Made by a program: the position numbers and the translations under genes
The notes under the pieces: model-generated
Told to the model about the DNA's origin: nothing
What the model saw: the letters and a program-made list of their open reading frames with translations, nothing else
The model's database searches: none
Source of the DNA: Pseudomonadota bacterium
GTDB lineage: Bacteria; Pseudomonadota; Gammaproteobacteria; Burkholderiales; UBA9220
Reading direction: 5' to 3'
DNA: 64,000 nt
Assembly (NCBI GenBank): GCA_021845865.1
Contig: JAJZVC010000006.1
Span: forward strand, 19,855 to 83,854
Shown here: piece after piece, positions 21,929 through 30,242 of the stretch
Position numbering within the stretch: the stretch's first letter is position 1
Layout: every line of letters begins with the position of its first letter

Positions 21929-22976
21929 CCAGCGCCCGCCTTATCACATCGATCATTTCATCCGCCGACAAGGACAAGGCATCGGCAGGATAATCCGCCA
22001 GAAAGCGTCTGATTTTTTCCTCTGCTTCGGGAAGTGGAACGTTTTTCAACAGCGCCTCCAGGTCGTTGATCAGGCGCGACGGCGCGGCGAAGAAGTCACC
22101 GGTGAACCATACCTGCTTGATCAGCCGCGAGCGGCGGTCGTAGGCCAGCGCCACCCGCAGCAGCCCGCCGGCAAACTTGCCCATGGCTTCCAGCAAGGGG
22201 GCGTCGTGGCGTGGCGTTGCCACCAGGTGAAGCCATTCTTCGCCAGCCATTTCCCGCAGCGCTCTGCGGTACCGCTCCATCACCGTCCCGGGCAGTTCCG
22301 CCGGGACGAACTCCACGCCGAAAGCGGCGCCGAAAGCTTCGGCCAAGGCCGCCTGAACCCGTCCCAAGGGCGGCGCCTCCCCAAGCAACCGCCGGAGACT
22401 GGTCACCCGTTCCCTGGCCGAAGCAACCGCCTTATCCCGGAGCTTTTCCGCGGGGATGCGCAATATCCTCAGCATTTTTTCCACATCGAAGTCCAGCAGC
22501 AGCGTCCCCTGGTACATCAGCGCCCTTCCTTCCCACGCCCCGCCGGTGCCGGAAATTTTTCTTCCTTCCACTTCGATGTCGTTGCGGGGACGGAAACGGG
22601 CATCCACCCCAAGGGAACGGATGCCTGCCGCCGCCGCCTCGCAGACAAGACGCGAAACCCGGTCCCGGTCCACCGAAGGAAAAACGTCCCGCGACAGGAA
22701 CAACTCCCATCCCAGCTGGCCCTCGTCGAAATATATCGCGCCGCCGCCAGTAATCCGGCGCTGCGCCTGGATGCCGAGGGCGGCGCAGAAATCCAGGTCG
22801 AGCTCCTGTTCCAGGCTCTGGTGGCAGCCCACCAAGGCGGAGGGCGTAAAACGCAAAAAGCGCAGCGTATTGCCGATTTCTCCTGCTTCGCGGGCTTCCA
22901 GAAGCGCCCGGTCGTAAGCCAGGTTCTCGGTCGCGCCGCGCAGGCCGGTATCCACCACCTCCCACCGGGGTTTCAC
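21915..22976 (-). CDS. Lipoate-protein ligase for LbpA (sLpl(AB) type)
   Basis: 353 residues. Ligase motifs are RRITGGGAIYFDEGQ at about residue 93 (RRxSGGG-type adenylate loop) and NDIEVEGRKISGTGG at about 151, with the catalytic-type lysine in RKISG. Residues about 260-350 form a C-terminal accessory domain resembling LplB, so the A and B parts are in one chain. It would attach lipoate or octanoate to LbpA. It overlaps the LipS1-like stop by 4 bases, so translation is coupled. Canonical LplA for housekeeping dehydrogenases is less likely, given these neighbours. Confidence 0.85.
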   Translation of the reverse strand: MKPRWEVVDTGLRGATENLAYDRALLEAREAGEIGNTLRFLRFTPSALVGCHQSLEQELDLDFCAALGIQAQRRITGGGAIYFDEGQLGWELFLSRDVFPSVDRDRVSRLVCEAAAAGIRSLGVDARFRPRNDIEVEGRKISGTGGAWEGRALMYQGTLLLDFDVEKMLRILRIPAEKLRDKAVASARERVTSLRRLLGEAPPLGRVQAALAEAFGAAFGVEFVPAELPGTVMERYRRALREMAGEEWLHLVATPRHDAPLLEAMGKFAGGLLRVALAYDRRSRLIKQVWFTGDFFAAPSRLINDLEALLKNVPLPEAEEKIRRFLADYPADALSLSADEMIDVIRRALDGTL

Positions 22977-24055
22977 CGTCCCTCCGCAAACCGCCGCAAG
23001 GGCATCGGAACAGCGGGCGTCTCGCCGGCGAAGACGCTTTCAAGGAGTTCGCCGCTCCCCACGGAACAGCAGCCGGCGCTCAGCCGCGCCTCCCGCCCTG
23101 TTTTGCGCGCAAGCTCGACCGTGCCTTCCGCCGGATGGGCGATGCCATCCAAGCCAGCCATCACCCCGTAGGCGTCAATTTCCGCCTTGACCTTCCCCGC
23201 CGGACGCGCGCATCCAAGCAGCAGGGGAACGCCCGGCAGCAGACCACGGGCGTCAAGGAAAAAACCGCCCACTTCACGGCTTTCCGGCACCCGGAACGGG
23301 CGGGAAGGCGAAGCATAATAAGGCATCGCCACGACGAGAACCGTTGCCGCCGGGGCATAGGGCGCGATCATCTCCAGGGCCCGCCATTCGCCCAGCAAGC
23401 GTCCGTAATGGAGACCGATCACCACATGGGGCACCACCCGCATCCCGGTTGCGGCCAAATGCGCCAGCGAGGCTTCGAAATCGGCCACGGCGCGTTTCAG
23501 GTGATAGACCCGGGTGACGGTATCCTGGGCCCCGATAATGTCCAGCATGGCCACATCGACGCCGCTTCCCGCGAGCCCTTGGGCGGCATGCCGGTCCACC
23601 AGGCCCGTATGGGCGGCAATGCGAAAATGGGGAAAAGCGTCCTTGATGCGCCGAATGACGGGCAAGTAGGGCTCGTACACGACTTCGTTGCGGGAATTGG
23701 AGCCGCCCGTCAGCAGCATCCCGCCGACACCCCGCCGCGCCAAGCCGGACGCGGCTTGCCATAAAGCCTCGGGCGTGGTCGCCGGCCGCATGGGCTTGAG
23801 TATCTCGGCCCGGCAGTGGTCGCAGTTCAGCGCGCACTCGGCCCCGGTGACGGATATGGCGGGCCACGCCGCCTGACTGCAGGAGGGAAGCTCAGGCGAG
23901 GAATAGGTTTTAAAACCGGGAAGATGGAATGTGATGGCAGATGGGCCGCCTGATTGGGCCTGCAGCTCCCGTACCAGCCGCCCGTCGAGACGAAGGTCGG
24001 CCATGGCCTCGATGCTGGCAGCTGTCGCTAGCCAGTCAGCAGCCGCCGAAGCCAT
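22973..24055 (-). CDS. lipS1: Radical SAM lipoate-assembly enzyme, LipS1-like
   Basis: 360 residues from ATG 24055, inside the end of lbpA; ATG 24004, with GAGG just upstream, would give 343 residues and may be the real start. The radical-SAM motif CALNCDHC is at about residue 74, then GGMLLTGGSNSRNEV (the GGE-like S-adenosylmethionine loop) and strands MLDIIGAQDT and VPHVVIGLHYG. Extra cysteines SCS (about 59), LGCARP and SAGCCSVG could ligate an auxiliary cluster. It works with LipS2 to make lipoyl-LbpA. Assignment as S1 is by position between lbpA and the ligase gene. Confidence 0.75.
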   Translation of the reverse strand: MASAAADWLATAASIEAMADLRLDGRLVRELQAQSGGPSAITFHLPGFKTYSSPELPSCSQAAWPAISVTGAECALNCDHCRAEILKPMRPATTPEALWQAASGLARRGVGGMLLTGGSNSRNEVVYEPYLPVIRRIKDAFPHFRIAAHTGLVDRHAAQGLAGSGVDVAMLDIIGAQDTVTRVYHLKRAVADFEASLAHLAATGMRVVPHVVIGLHYGRLLGEWRALEMIAPYAPAATVLVVAMPYYASPSRPFRVPESREVGGFFLDARGLLPGVPLLLGCARPAGKVKAEIDAYGVMAGLDGIAHPAEGTVELARKTGREARLSAGCCSVGSGELLESVFAGETPAVPMPLRRFAEGR

Positions 24056-24473
24056 CCTCGTTCATCTTGGCTTCAAAGGCGGCGGCGATCGCCTCGCCGC
24101 TGACCAAAAACCCGGCCTCCCCTTCCCAGTCCATCGGCTTGATGCGCAGCAGCCAGCCCGCTCCATAGGGGTCCGCGTTGATGATGCCGGGATCGTCGAA
24201 CAGCGCTTCATTCACGGCAACGATTTCCCCACCCACGGGAGCCTTGACCGGACCGACCCATTTTCCGGACTCCACCGTGCTCAATGAACGCTTGCGCTCG
24301 ACGATCTTGCCCACCTTCTTGGGGGTGAAGGCGACGATCTGGCCGGAAAGGGAGCAGGCATAGGCGGTCATGCCCACCACCAGCGTGCCGTCCGCCTCCC
24401 TTCTGGCCCAAACGTTGTCCTCCACCTCGTAATAGAGGTCGTCAGGCAACTCGCAGCCGCGCACATTCGCCAT
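24036..24473 (-). CDS. lbpA: Lipoate-binding protein LbpA (GcvH-like)
   Basis: 145 residues with the full GcvH fold and a lipoylation loop ESGKWVGPVKAP in which Lys71 is the predicted lipoyl lysine. The N-terminus differs from glycine-cleavage H protein (GCELPDDLYYEVEDNVWARR), as in the LbpA group that serves the sHdr sulfur-oxidising complex. Its immediate downstream genes are the dedicated lipoate ligase, two radical-SAM enzymes and LipT-like protein, which strongly favours LbpA over GcvH. No gcvP or gcvT is nearby. A terminator upstream separates it from dsrE, so it should have its own promoter in 24474-24550. Confidence 0.9.
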   Translation of the reverse strand: MANVRGCELPDDLYYEVEDNVWARREADGTLVVGMTAYACSLSGQIVAFTPKKVGKIVERKRSLSTVESGKWVGPVKAPVGGEIVAVNEALFDDPGIINADPYGAGWLLRIKPMDWEGEAGFLVSGEAIAAAFEAKMNEDGFGGC

Positions 24474-24549
24474 GCCTACTCCCGAAATCCCTTCATTTCC
24501 GGCCCATTGTCACGATAGGGCCGTCCGCTGTCAAACACGTCAGATGAGG

Positions 24550-24584
24550 AAAAAAAATGGCAACCGCAAGGGTTGCCATTTTTG
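24550..24584 (-). terminator. Terminator between dsrE and lbpA
   Basis: An AAAATGGCAACC / GGTTGCCATTTT stem with a 4-base loop is followed on the minus strand by a further T run, about 15 bases after the DsrE-like stop. Confidence 0.9.
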
Positions 24585-24600
24585 ACGACATTGGCCGTGT

Positions 24601-25107
24601 TCAGATGAACAGGTTGATATCCGCTTCGCCGGCGAATTCGAAGAATTTCGCCGCGCCGGCATATTCAACGCCGTCAATGAACTCGCTATGGTCGAAGCCA
24701 AACAGCTCGACGGTCATCTGGCAAGCCACGAAGCGAACTTCCGCTTCCTGGCACAGCTCGCGCAGTTCAGCAATGCTGGCCACGCCGTTGTTCTTGATGG
24801 TTTGCTTCATCAGGCTGGTAGCCAGCGTCTCGAAACCGGGAACAATCGACATGATGGCATTGGGGATGTTCCAGTTGATCTTCTGGAACCAGTCCGGCCC
24901 GAAAGGCATCTTCATCGGCATCGCAGGGTTGCCCAGGGGGCTGACCTTGAGGCCGCTGACGTCTTTTTTCAACAGGGACAGGCCGTAGAAGGTGAAGAAA
25001 ACCTCAACCTCGTACCCCAGCGCCGCAGCGGTGGACGCCAGAATATAGGGGGGGTAGGCCCAGTCCAGCGTTCCCTTGGTGGCGATGATTGCCAGTTTCT
25101 TGCTCAT
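24601..25107 (-). CDS. DsrE-family sulfurtransferase (DsrE3A-like)
   Basis: 168 residues. It has the DsrE fold, beginning KKLAIIATKGTLDWAYPPYILASTAAALG with a long helix. Cysteines at about 119 (ELRELCQEA) and 129 (VRFVACQMTVELFGF) lie where DsrE3A proteins carry their sulfur-binding cysteine. It is cytoplasmic and passes persulfide sulfur between TusA and the sulfur-oxidising complex. It sits with tusA and rhodanese genes, the usual cytoplasmic sulfur relay of sHdr-type oxidisers. It does not look like a DsrEFH subunit, as no dsrF or dsrH is present. Confidence 0.85.
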   Translation of the reverse strand: MSKKLAIIATKGTLDWAYPPYILASTAAALGYEVEVFFTFYGLSLLKKDVSGLKVSPLGNPAMPMKMPFGPDWFQKINWNIPNAIMSIVPGFETLATSLMKQTIKNNGVASIAELRELCQEAEVRFVACQMTVELFGFDHSEFIDGVEYAGAAKFFEFAGEADINLFI

Positions 25108-25173
25108 TCGTATCCTCCCAAACGTGTATGCTCCGCGCCGAAGCGCGGCCAGTGACTAATTGATATTTGGGAA

Positions 25174-25401
25174 TTACTTCTTCTTCATGAAGAACACGTA
25201 CTCGCCACCGGCTTCGGCGGAAGACAGCAGTTCGTTGCCGGTCTGCTTGGCGAAAGCGGCCATATCCTTCACGGCACCGGGGTCGGTGGCGGTGATTTTC
25301 AGCACTTGGCCGGCGGCGATTTCAGCCAGGGCCTTCTTGGTGCGCAGAATAGGCAGGGGGCAGTTCAGACCGCGTGCATCCAACTCCTTGTCGAAGTTCA
25401 T
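25174..25401 (-). CDS. tusA: Sulfur carrier protein TusA
   Basis: 75 residues, normal TusA length. The active-site motif CPLPI is at Cys14 within LDARGLNCPLPIL. TusA carries a persulfide on this cysteine and hands it to DsrE-type proteins or other acceptors in the cytoplasm. It lies between the rhodanese and DsrE genes, all in the same direction, so sulfur flow rhodanese to TusA to DsrE3A is the natural reading. Confidence 0.95.
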   Translation of the reverse strand: MNFDKELDARGLNCPLPILRTKKALAEIAAGQVLKITATDPGAVKDMAAFAKQTGNELLSSAEAGGEYVFFMKKK

Positions 25402-25510
25402 TCTTCTATCTCCTTATAGGGTGTAGGGGGTAAAAACAACAACTGACCAAAAGGGGCATTTATAATCCAGCTCGCGCCACAATGCAACTGCCGCGTGCCC
25501 CGGAAAGGCT

Positions 25511-25834
25511 TCAAGCCACGTTGGCAAGGGCTTGCCCGGCACGCAGCCAGGCAAGGATTCCCCCCTGCAAATTGAAGACGTTGTCAAAGCCGCGGGAGGC
25601 CATGTAAGCGCAAGCCTGGGCGGAACGGGCGCCGCTGTGGCAATAAAGCACCGTGGGCGTTTCCTTGCACATTTCTTCCATCTTGAGGGGCAGCAGATGC
25701 AGGGGGATGTGCATCGCGCCGTCGATCATGCCACGGGCCACCTCGGACTCCGTGCGTACGTCCACCAACAGAACCGGCTTGCCGCCGCCCAGCTTTTGCA
25801 GCCCGTAGGTATCCACTTCCTTGATTCCAAACAT
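25511..25834 (-). CDS. Single-domain rhodanese
   Basis: 107 residues, one rhodanese domain without signal peptide. The catalytic cysteine is Cys65 in LYCHSGARS, a six-residue active loop typical of sulfurtransferases. DVRTESEVARGMIDGAMHIPL is the conserved preceding segment. It probably mobilises sulfane sulfur, for example from glutathione persulfide, to TusA encoded downstream. It lies just downstream of the ArsR-rhodanese regulator gene, with a 130-base AT-rich gap that may hold its promoter and operator. Confidence 0.9.
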   Translation of the reverse strand: MFGIKEVDTYGLQKLGGGKPVLLVDVRTESEVARGMIDGAMHIPLHLLPLKMEEMCKETPTVLYCHSGARSAQACAYMASRGFDNVFNLQGGILAWLRAGQALANVA

Positions 25835-25892
25835 CTTTCCACTCCATCAAAAGCAGCAGGGGTATATATAGTTTTTCTAATATACAGTATTC

Positions 25893-25908
25893 GTTCATGA
25901 ATTTGAAC
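25893..25908. promoter_or_regulatory. Inverted repeat upstream of the rhodanese gene, possible ArsR-type operator
   Basis: GTTCA-tgaatt-TGAAC is an inverted repeat within an AT-rich stretch (ATATACAGTATTCG nearby), between the ArsR-rhodanese gene and the rhodanese gene. ArsR regulators bind short dyads of this kind. No direct evidence of binding. Confidence 0.35.
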
Positions 25909-25963
25909 GCCCTATCATAAATTTCTTGCAGCACCGTGACAACACTGGCGCCGCGGCCATCGC

Positions 25964-26629
25964 CTAGCCTTCTTCCACGGGGAAATGGCTGGATTTCCAC
26001 TCGGGAAAACCATCTTCCAGGCGCCTGGCCCTGTAGCCGTGGCGGCGCAATTGTTCCACGGCATCGAAGGACAACATGCAGTAGGGACCACGGCAATAAG
26101 CAATGACTTCCTGCTCCTTGGGAAGCGTGAACAGATAGTGGGACAGGTTCTCCATCGGCACATTGATGGCGCCGCGGATGTGGCCGGCGCGATACTCCGA
26201 AGACGGCCGGACATCGATGACCGTCGCTTCTCCCGATTTGAGCATTTTCAGCAATTCCTTGCGCCCCACGGGCTGCAAATCGTCCTTGGAGGCGAAGTGC
26301 TCGCGCACCAGCCGTTCCACCTCCGCCAGATGCCGCTCCCCGATCCGCCCCATGGCAGCGGCCACCAGCGGCACCTCTGCGTCGCTGAGGCTGTAAAACA
26401 CCTGCAATCCCGCTTTGCGGGAACGAACCAAGCCCCCTTCCCGCAACACCTGAAGGTGGTGGGAGGTGTTGGCGATGGGCAGGCCGCATAGCTTCGCCAA
26501 CTCCTCCACGTGCCGCTCCCCCTGCCCCAGGGCTTCCAGCAGTTCGACACGGGCCGGATGGGAAAAGCCTTTCGCCACCCGGGTCAATTGTTCAAACACG
26601 CTCTTTTTTGGTGAAACCTGGCTTTTCAT
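25964..26629 (-). CDS. ArsR-family regulator fused to a rhodanese domain
   Basis: 221 residues. Residues about 10-95 are an ArsR winged helix (SHPARVELLEALGQGERHVEELAKLCGL, then HHLQVLREGGLVRSRKAGLQVFYSL). Residues about 120-218 are a rhodanese domain with catalytic cysteine in IAYCRGPYCM. This fusion is a known regulator type that would sense persulfide through the rhodanese cysteine. It lies upstream of the rhodanese, tusA and dsrE genes, so local control of that relay and perhaps of sox is likely. The moaC stop is only 12 bases upstream. Confidence 0.85.
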   Translation of the reverse strand: MKSQVSPKKSVFEQLTRVAKGFSHPARVELLEALGQGERHVEELAKLCGLPIANTSHHLQVLREGGLVRSRKAGLQVFYSLSDAEVPLVAAAMGRIGERHLAEVERLVREHFASKDDLQPVGRKELLKMLKSGEATVIDVRPSSEYRAGHIRGAINVPMENLSHYLFTLPKEQEVIAYCRGPYCMLSFDAVEQLRRHGYRARRLEDGFPEWKSSHFPVEEG

Positions 26630-26641
26630 CGTCCTTCCTTA

Positions 26642-27118
26642 CTAGGCCGCCGCCCAATGCCCCGACTTGCCGCCCTGCTTCTCCAGCAGACGGACATTCT
26701 CGATGCGCATGCCCTTTTCCACCGCCTTGCACATATCGTAGATGGTCAGCAAGCCCACGCTCACCGCCGTCAACGCTTCCATTTCCACCCCCGTGCGCCC
26801 CACCGTTTCGGTGGTGGCCTCGCACTCGACCAGGGCCTTCTCCCGGTCCACCTTGAATTCCACCGCCACCCGCGTCAGGGGCAAGGGATGGCAAAGGGGA
26901 ATCAGCTCGGCCGTGCGTTTGCTCGCCTGGATCGCCGCGATACGCGCCACGCCGAGCACATCGCCTTTTTTGTTGCCGCCGGCCAGCAGCAGCGCGAGGG
27001 TTGCCGGCTGCATGCGGATAATCCCCGCCGCCCGGGCGATGCGGCGGGTTTCGGATTTTTCGCCTACGTCCACCATGTGGGCCTGGCCCTGGTCATCGAA
27101 GTGGGTGAATTCACTCAT
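26642..27118 (-). CDS. moaC: Cyclic pyranopterin monophosphate synthase MoaC
   Basis: 158 residues from [19 protein letters not shown]. The track's version begins at a GTG nine bases earlier with no ribosome site. Signature segments are [16 protein letters not shown] and [27 protein letters not shown], containing the catalytic residues. The enzyme makes cyclic pyranopterin monophosphate in molybdenum cofactor synthesis. It is cotranscribed or nearly so with the regulator gene. Mo-enzymes such as sulfite or nitrate oxidoreductases would be its clients, but none is encoded here. Confidence 0.95.
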   Translation of the reverse strand: MSEFTHFDDQGQAHMVDVGEKSETRRIARAAGIIRMQPATLALLLAGGNKKGDVLGVARIAAIQASKRTAELIPLCHPLPLTRVAVEFKVDREKALVECEATTETVGRTGVEMEALTAVSVGLLTIYDMCKAVEKGMRIENVRLLEKQGGKSGHWAAA

Positions 27119-27342
27119 CGCTAGCACGTCCTAATTCCTAAATTTCCTTAGCCCTCTTCCCTCGGCACGCCACGTGGCGGAAACGTAACCCCGCGTATCC
27201 AGCCCCGAGAAGATACAAATCGTTACGCTTGCTCACTGACAGGCCGACGAATTTGCCGCAAACTTGAACACGAGCCCGAAAGCCCCTCAAAGCACCAGAC
27301 TGCCGCGTGAACTAAACTTCCCGTCAGGCTATCATAAGCACC

Positions 27343-28770
27343 ATGCGGATTTCACTTTTTCTGATTTTACTCCTGTTGAGTTTTCCGTTCGCCACGGCGG
27401 ACGATCTCCCCAACCTGGGCGACGTCTCCCAGAGCGCCATGTCCCCCCTGGAAGAGAGCAAACTGGGGGAGCAGATCATGCTCGACATCCATCAGGACCC
27501 GACCTTCTTCGACGACCCGGAAGTCACGGAATACCTTAACAGCCTCGGCTACCGGCTGGTGTCCGCCAGCCCCGACAACACCCTGGACTTCCACTTCTTC
27601 ACCATCCGGGACAACACGCTCAACGCCTTCGCTCTCCCCGGCGGCTATATCGGCGTCCATACGGGCCTGATCGTCGCCGCCCAGAGCGAATCCGAGCTGG
27701 CCTCGGTGCTGGCCCACGAAATCGGCCACGTGGTCCAGCACCACCTGGCCCGCATGCTCGCCCGCCAGCAGCAGAATACCCTGCCCACCATGGCCGCCCT
27801 GGCCGTGGCCGTCCTGGCCGCCCGTTCCAACCCGCAGGTTTCCCAGGCCGCCATGGCCACCGCCCAGGCCGCGTCGGTACAAACCCAACTGGACTTCACC
27901 CGGGAGCATGAACGGGAAGCGGACCGGGTAGGCCTGCTGATTCTCAGCAAGGCGGGCTTCGACACCCGCGCCATGCCCGCCTTCTTCGAGCGCCTGCAAC
28001 GGGCGAGCCGGCTTTACGAAAACAACGCTCCCGCCTACCTGCGCACCCACCCCCTGACCAGCGAGCGTATCGCCGACATCGAAAACCGCGTGGCGGAAAT
28101 GCCCTACAAGCAGGTTCGCGACAGCCTGGACTTCCAACTGCTGCGCGCCAAGCTCCGCGCCCTGCTCAGCTCGCCCGCCCAGGCGGTGAAGGAGTTCGAG
28201 AGCAATCTCCAGGACAAGCGCTACGCCAGCGAAGCCGCCCAGCACTATGGCCTCGCCCTGGCGCTGATGCGGGCAAAATCCTTCGACCGCGCCGAAACCG
28301 AAATCGCCGCGCTGCGCAAAATCACCCCCCCCAACGCCATCGTGGATACCCTCTCGGCCGATCTGAAAATGGCCCAGGGGAAAACCGATGCCGCCATCGC
28401 CCAATATCGTTCCAGCCTCCGCCTGTATCCCAACCACCGCGCCCTGGTTTACGGGCTGGGAAATGCGCTGCTGCAAGCCGGCCGCTTGGCCGATGCGGAA
28501 AAGTTCGTCCACAGCCGCATCAGCGGCAATTTCAGCCAAGACTACCGCCTCTACGAACTGCAGGCAAAAATCTACGCCGCCGAGGACAAACCCATGCTGA
28601 GCCATCAATCCCAGGCGGAAGCCTACGTCCGGCTCGGCAACCTCACGGCCGCCATCGAGCAATTGCAAATCGCCCTCAAATACGGCAGCGGCGACTTCTA
28701 CCAGCAATCCATCGTCGAAGCCCGCCTCAAGGAACTGCGCCGCACCAACGACCCCAAGCGCAAACCCTGA
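27343..28770 (+). CDS. bepA: BepA/YfgC-like periplasmic M48 metalloprotease with TPR domain
   Basis: 475 residues. A signal peptide ends near ATADD. The protease motif HEIGH is in ASVLAHEIGHVVQHH at about residue 127, and the third zinc ligand is in REHEREADRVGLLIL at about 191. Tetratricopeptide-type helices fill residues about 290-465. BepA family members degrade or help assemble stalled outer-membrane barrel proteins. It is the usual length, about 480. It is a single gene divergent from moaC, with the soxX promoter region starting right after its stop. Confidence 0.9.
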   Translation: MRISLFLILLLLSFPFATADDLPNLGDVSQSAMSPLEESKLGEQIMLDIHQDPTFFDDPEVTEYLNSLGYRLVSASPDNTLDFHFFTIRDNTLNAFALPGGYIGVHTGLIVAAQSESELASVLAHEIGHVVQHHLARMLARQQQNTLPTMAALAVAVLAARSNPQVSQAAMATAQAASVQTQLDFTREHEREADRVGLLILSKAGFDTRAMPAFFERLQRASRLYENNAPAYLRTHPLTSERIADIENRVAEMPYKQVRDSLDFQLLRAKLRALLSSPAQAVKEFESNLQDKRYASEAAQHYGLALALMRAKSFDRAETEIAALRKITPPNAIVDTLSADLKMAQGKTDAAIAQYRSSLRLYPNHRALVYGLGNALLQAGRLADAEKFVHSRISGNFSQDYRLYELQAKIYAAEDKPMLSHQSQAEAYVRLGNLTAAIEQLQIALKYGSGDFYQQSIVEARLKELRRTNDPKRKP

Positions 28771-28778
28771 CCGCCCTC

Positions 28779-28794
28779 TAGTACATTTGTACTA
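28779..28794. promoter_or_regulatory. Palindrome upstream of soxX, possible operator
   Basis: TAGTAC-attt-GTACTA is a perfect 6+6 inverted repeat 165 bases before the soxX start, just after the bepA stop. ArsR-type SoxR regulators control sox operons in related bacteria, so this is a candidate site. Spacing to a promoter is not established. Confidence 0.4.
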
Positions 28795-28958
28795 ACTATC
28801 GGTTATTAAAAGAAATTCTTCCAAAAAAGACTTGCGCCGCGGCATTTTTATTGAGTATGCTTGCGGCAACCGTCGCGATCTCGCGGTTGGCTACCCGGGG
28901 CACAGCGGCTTCGCTTCCCGGGTACTTCAGGATACGAACGAGAATGGAGGAGACCATA

Positions 28959-29315
28959 ATGCTGAAAAAGCACGCCGTGGCAATGCTTGCCATCATCACC
29001 GGGACGATCGCCGCCGGCAGCGCGATGGCCGGTGGCAAGGACATGACGGGCAAGGAAATCGCCTACGACCGCAAGCTCGGCAACTGCCTGGCCTGCCATG
29101 CCATGCCCAACCAGCCGGATGCGGAAATGCCCGGCAACATCGCCCCCCCCTTGATTTCCATGAAACTGCGCTACCCGGACAAGGCCAAGCTGCGCGCCCA
29201 GATATGGGATCCGATGGTCGCCAACCCTCAGACGTCCATGCCCCCCTTCGGCAAGCACAAGGTCCTGACCGAAGAGGAAATCGATAAAGTGACGGACTTC
29301 GTTTACAGCCTGTAA
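28959..29315 (+). CDS. soxX: Sulfur-oxidation c-type cytochrome SoxX
   Basis: 118 residues from MLKKHAVAML, with GGAGGAG upstream; the track ORF extends back into the leader. A signal peptide ends at SAMA. One haem site, CLACH, is at about residue 47, and the probable methionine ligand is in TSMPPFG. SoxX pairs with SoxA to form SoxAX, which couples thiosulfate oxidatively to the SoxY cysteine in the periplasm. First gene of soxXYZA. Confidence 0.95.
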   Translation: MLKKHAVAMLAIITGTIAAGSAMAGGKDMTGKEIAYDRKLGNCLACHAMPNQPDAEMPGNIAPPLISMKLRYPDKAKLRAQIWDPMVANPQTSMPPFGKHKVLTEEEIDKVTDFVYSL

Positions 29316-29339
29316 TCCCAAACCAAGGAGAGACTTCGT

Positions 29340-29810
29340 ATGAATCAATTCCGCAGAACCTTCCTCAAGGGCGCCGGCGCCGCCGGCACCGTGGCCGTCG
29401 CCGTGGCCGCCGGCCTGCTGAAACCCACCCAGGTGCTGGCCGCCGAGTGGAACAAGGCCGGCTTCACCGCCACCAAGCTCGACGAAGCCCTGAAGACCAT
29501 CGGTGGCGCCGGCGCCGCCGAGAGCAAGGACATTCTGGTCAAGGCTCCGGACATCGCCGAGAACGGCGCCGTGGTGCCGGTGGAAATCGAGAGCAAGATT
29601 CCGGGCACCACCTCCATCGCCCTGATCATCGAAACCAACCTGAATCCCCTGTGCTCCACCTACGACTTCTCCAACGGCGCCCTGGGCTACGTGTCCACCC
29701 GCGTCAAGATGGCCAAGTCCTCCAAGGTGCGCGCCATCGTCAAGGCAGGCGGCAAGACCTACACCGCCGCCAAGGAAGTCAAAGTCACCATCGGCGGCTG
29801 CGGCGGCTAA
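29340..29810 (+). CDS. soxY: Sulfur carrier protein SoxY
   Basis: 156 residues. A Tat-type signal (FRRTFLKGAGAAG) exports it folded. The C-terminus is TIGGCGG, whose cysteine carries the sulfur intermediates on a swinging arm. It acts with SoxZ in the periplasm as the substrate carrier for SoxAX, SoxB and, where present, SoxCD. AAGGAGAG precedes the start, 24 bases after soxX. Intact signature and normal length. Confidence 0.95.
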   Translation: MNQFRRTFLKGAGAAGTVAVAVAAGLLKPTQVLAAEWNKAGFTATKLDEALKTIGGAGAAESKDILVKAPDIAENGAVVPVEIESKIPGTTSIALIIETNLNPLCSTYDFSNGALGYVSTRVKMAKSSKVRAIVKAGGKTYTAAKEVKVTIGGCGG

Positions 29811-29864
29811 TTCCGCTTTTGAACGCATCCCGACCACAGCAATAGAAACTGAAAGGAATACGAA

Positions 29865-30179
29865 ATGGCAGATCCGATGAAAATCCGTGCCACCATGCAA
29901 GGCGACGTGGCCGACGTGAAAGTGCTGATGAGCCACATCATGGAAACCGGCCAGCGCAAGGACCCCAAAACCGGCCAGCTGATCCCCGCCCACTTCATCC
30001 AGGAAGTCACCGCCACCGTCAACGGCAAGCTCGTGCTGGACTCCCAATGGAGCCAGGCCATCTCCAAGAACCCCTTCCTCGGCTTCAAGGTAAAGGGCGC
30101 CAAGGCCGGCGACAAAGTGGTCGTCAACTGGGTTGACAACAAGGGCGAGAAAAACACTGCCGAAGCCACCATCGGCTAA
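29865..30179 (+). CDS. soxZ: Sulfur carrier complex subunit SoxZ
   Basis: 104 residues with no signal peptide, so it is exported by riding with SoxY through Tat, as is usual. It has an immunoglobulin-like fold pattern with KIRATMQGDVADVKVLMSHIMETGQRKD near the N-terminus and WVDNKGEKNTAEATI at the end. It forms the SoxYZ heterodimer. AAAGGAA upstream; 55 bases after soxY. Confidence 0.95.
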   Translation: MADPMKIRATMQGDVADVKVLMSHIMETGQRKDPKTGQLIPAHFIQEVTATVNGKLVLDSQWSQAISKNPFLGFKVKGAKAGDKVVVNWVDNKGEKNTAEATIG

Positions 30180-30242
30180 TCCGGCCCATCGTCCCCGGGC
30201 ACGCCCGCTGGCGTGCCCGCACCAAACGAGGAGGAAGACAGT

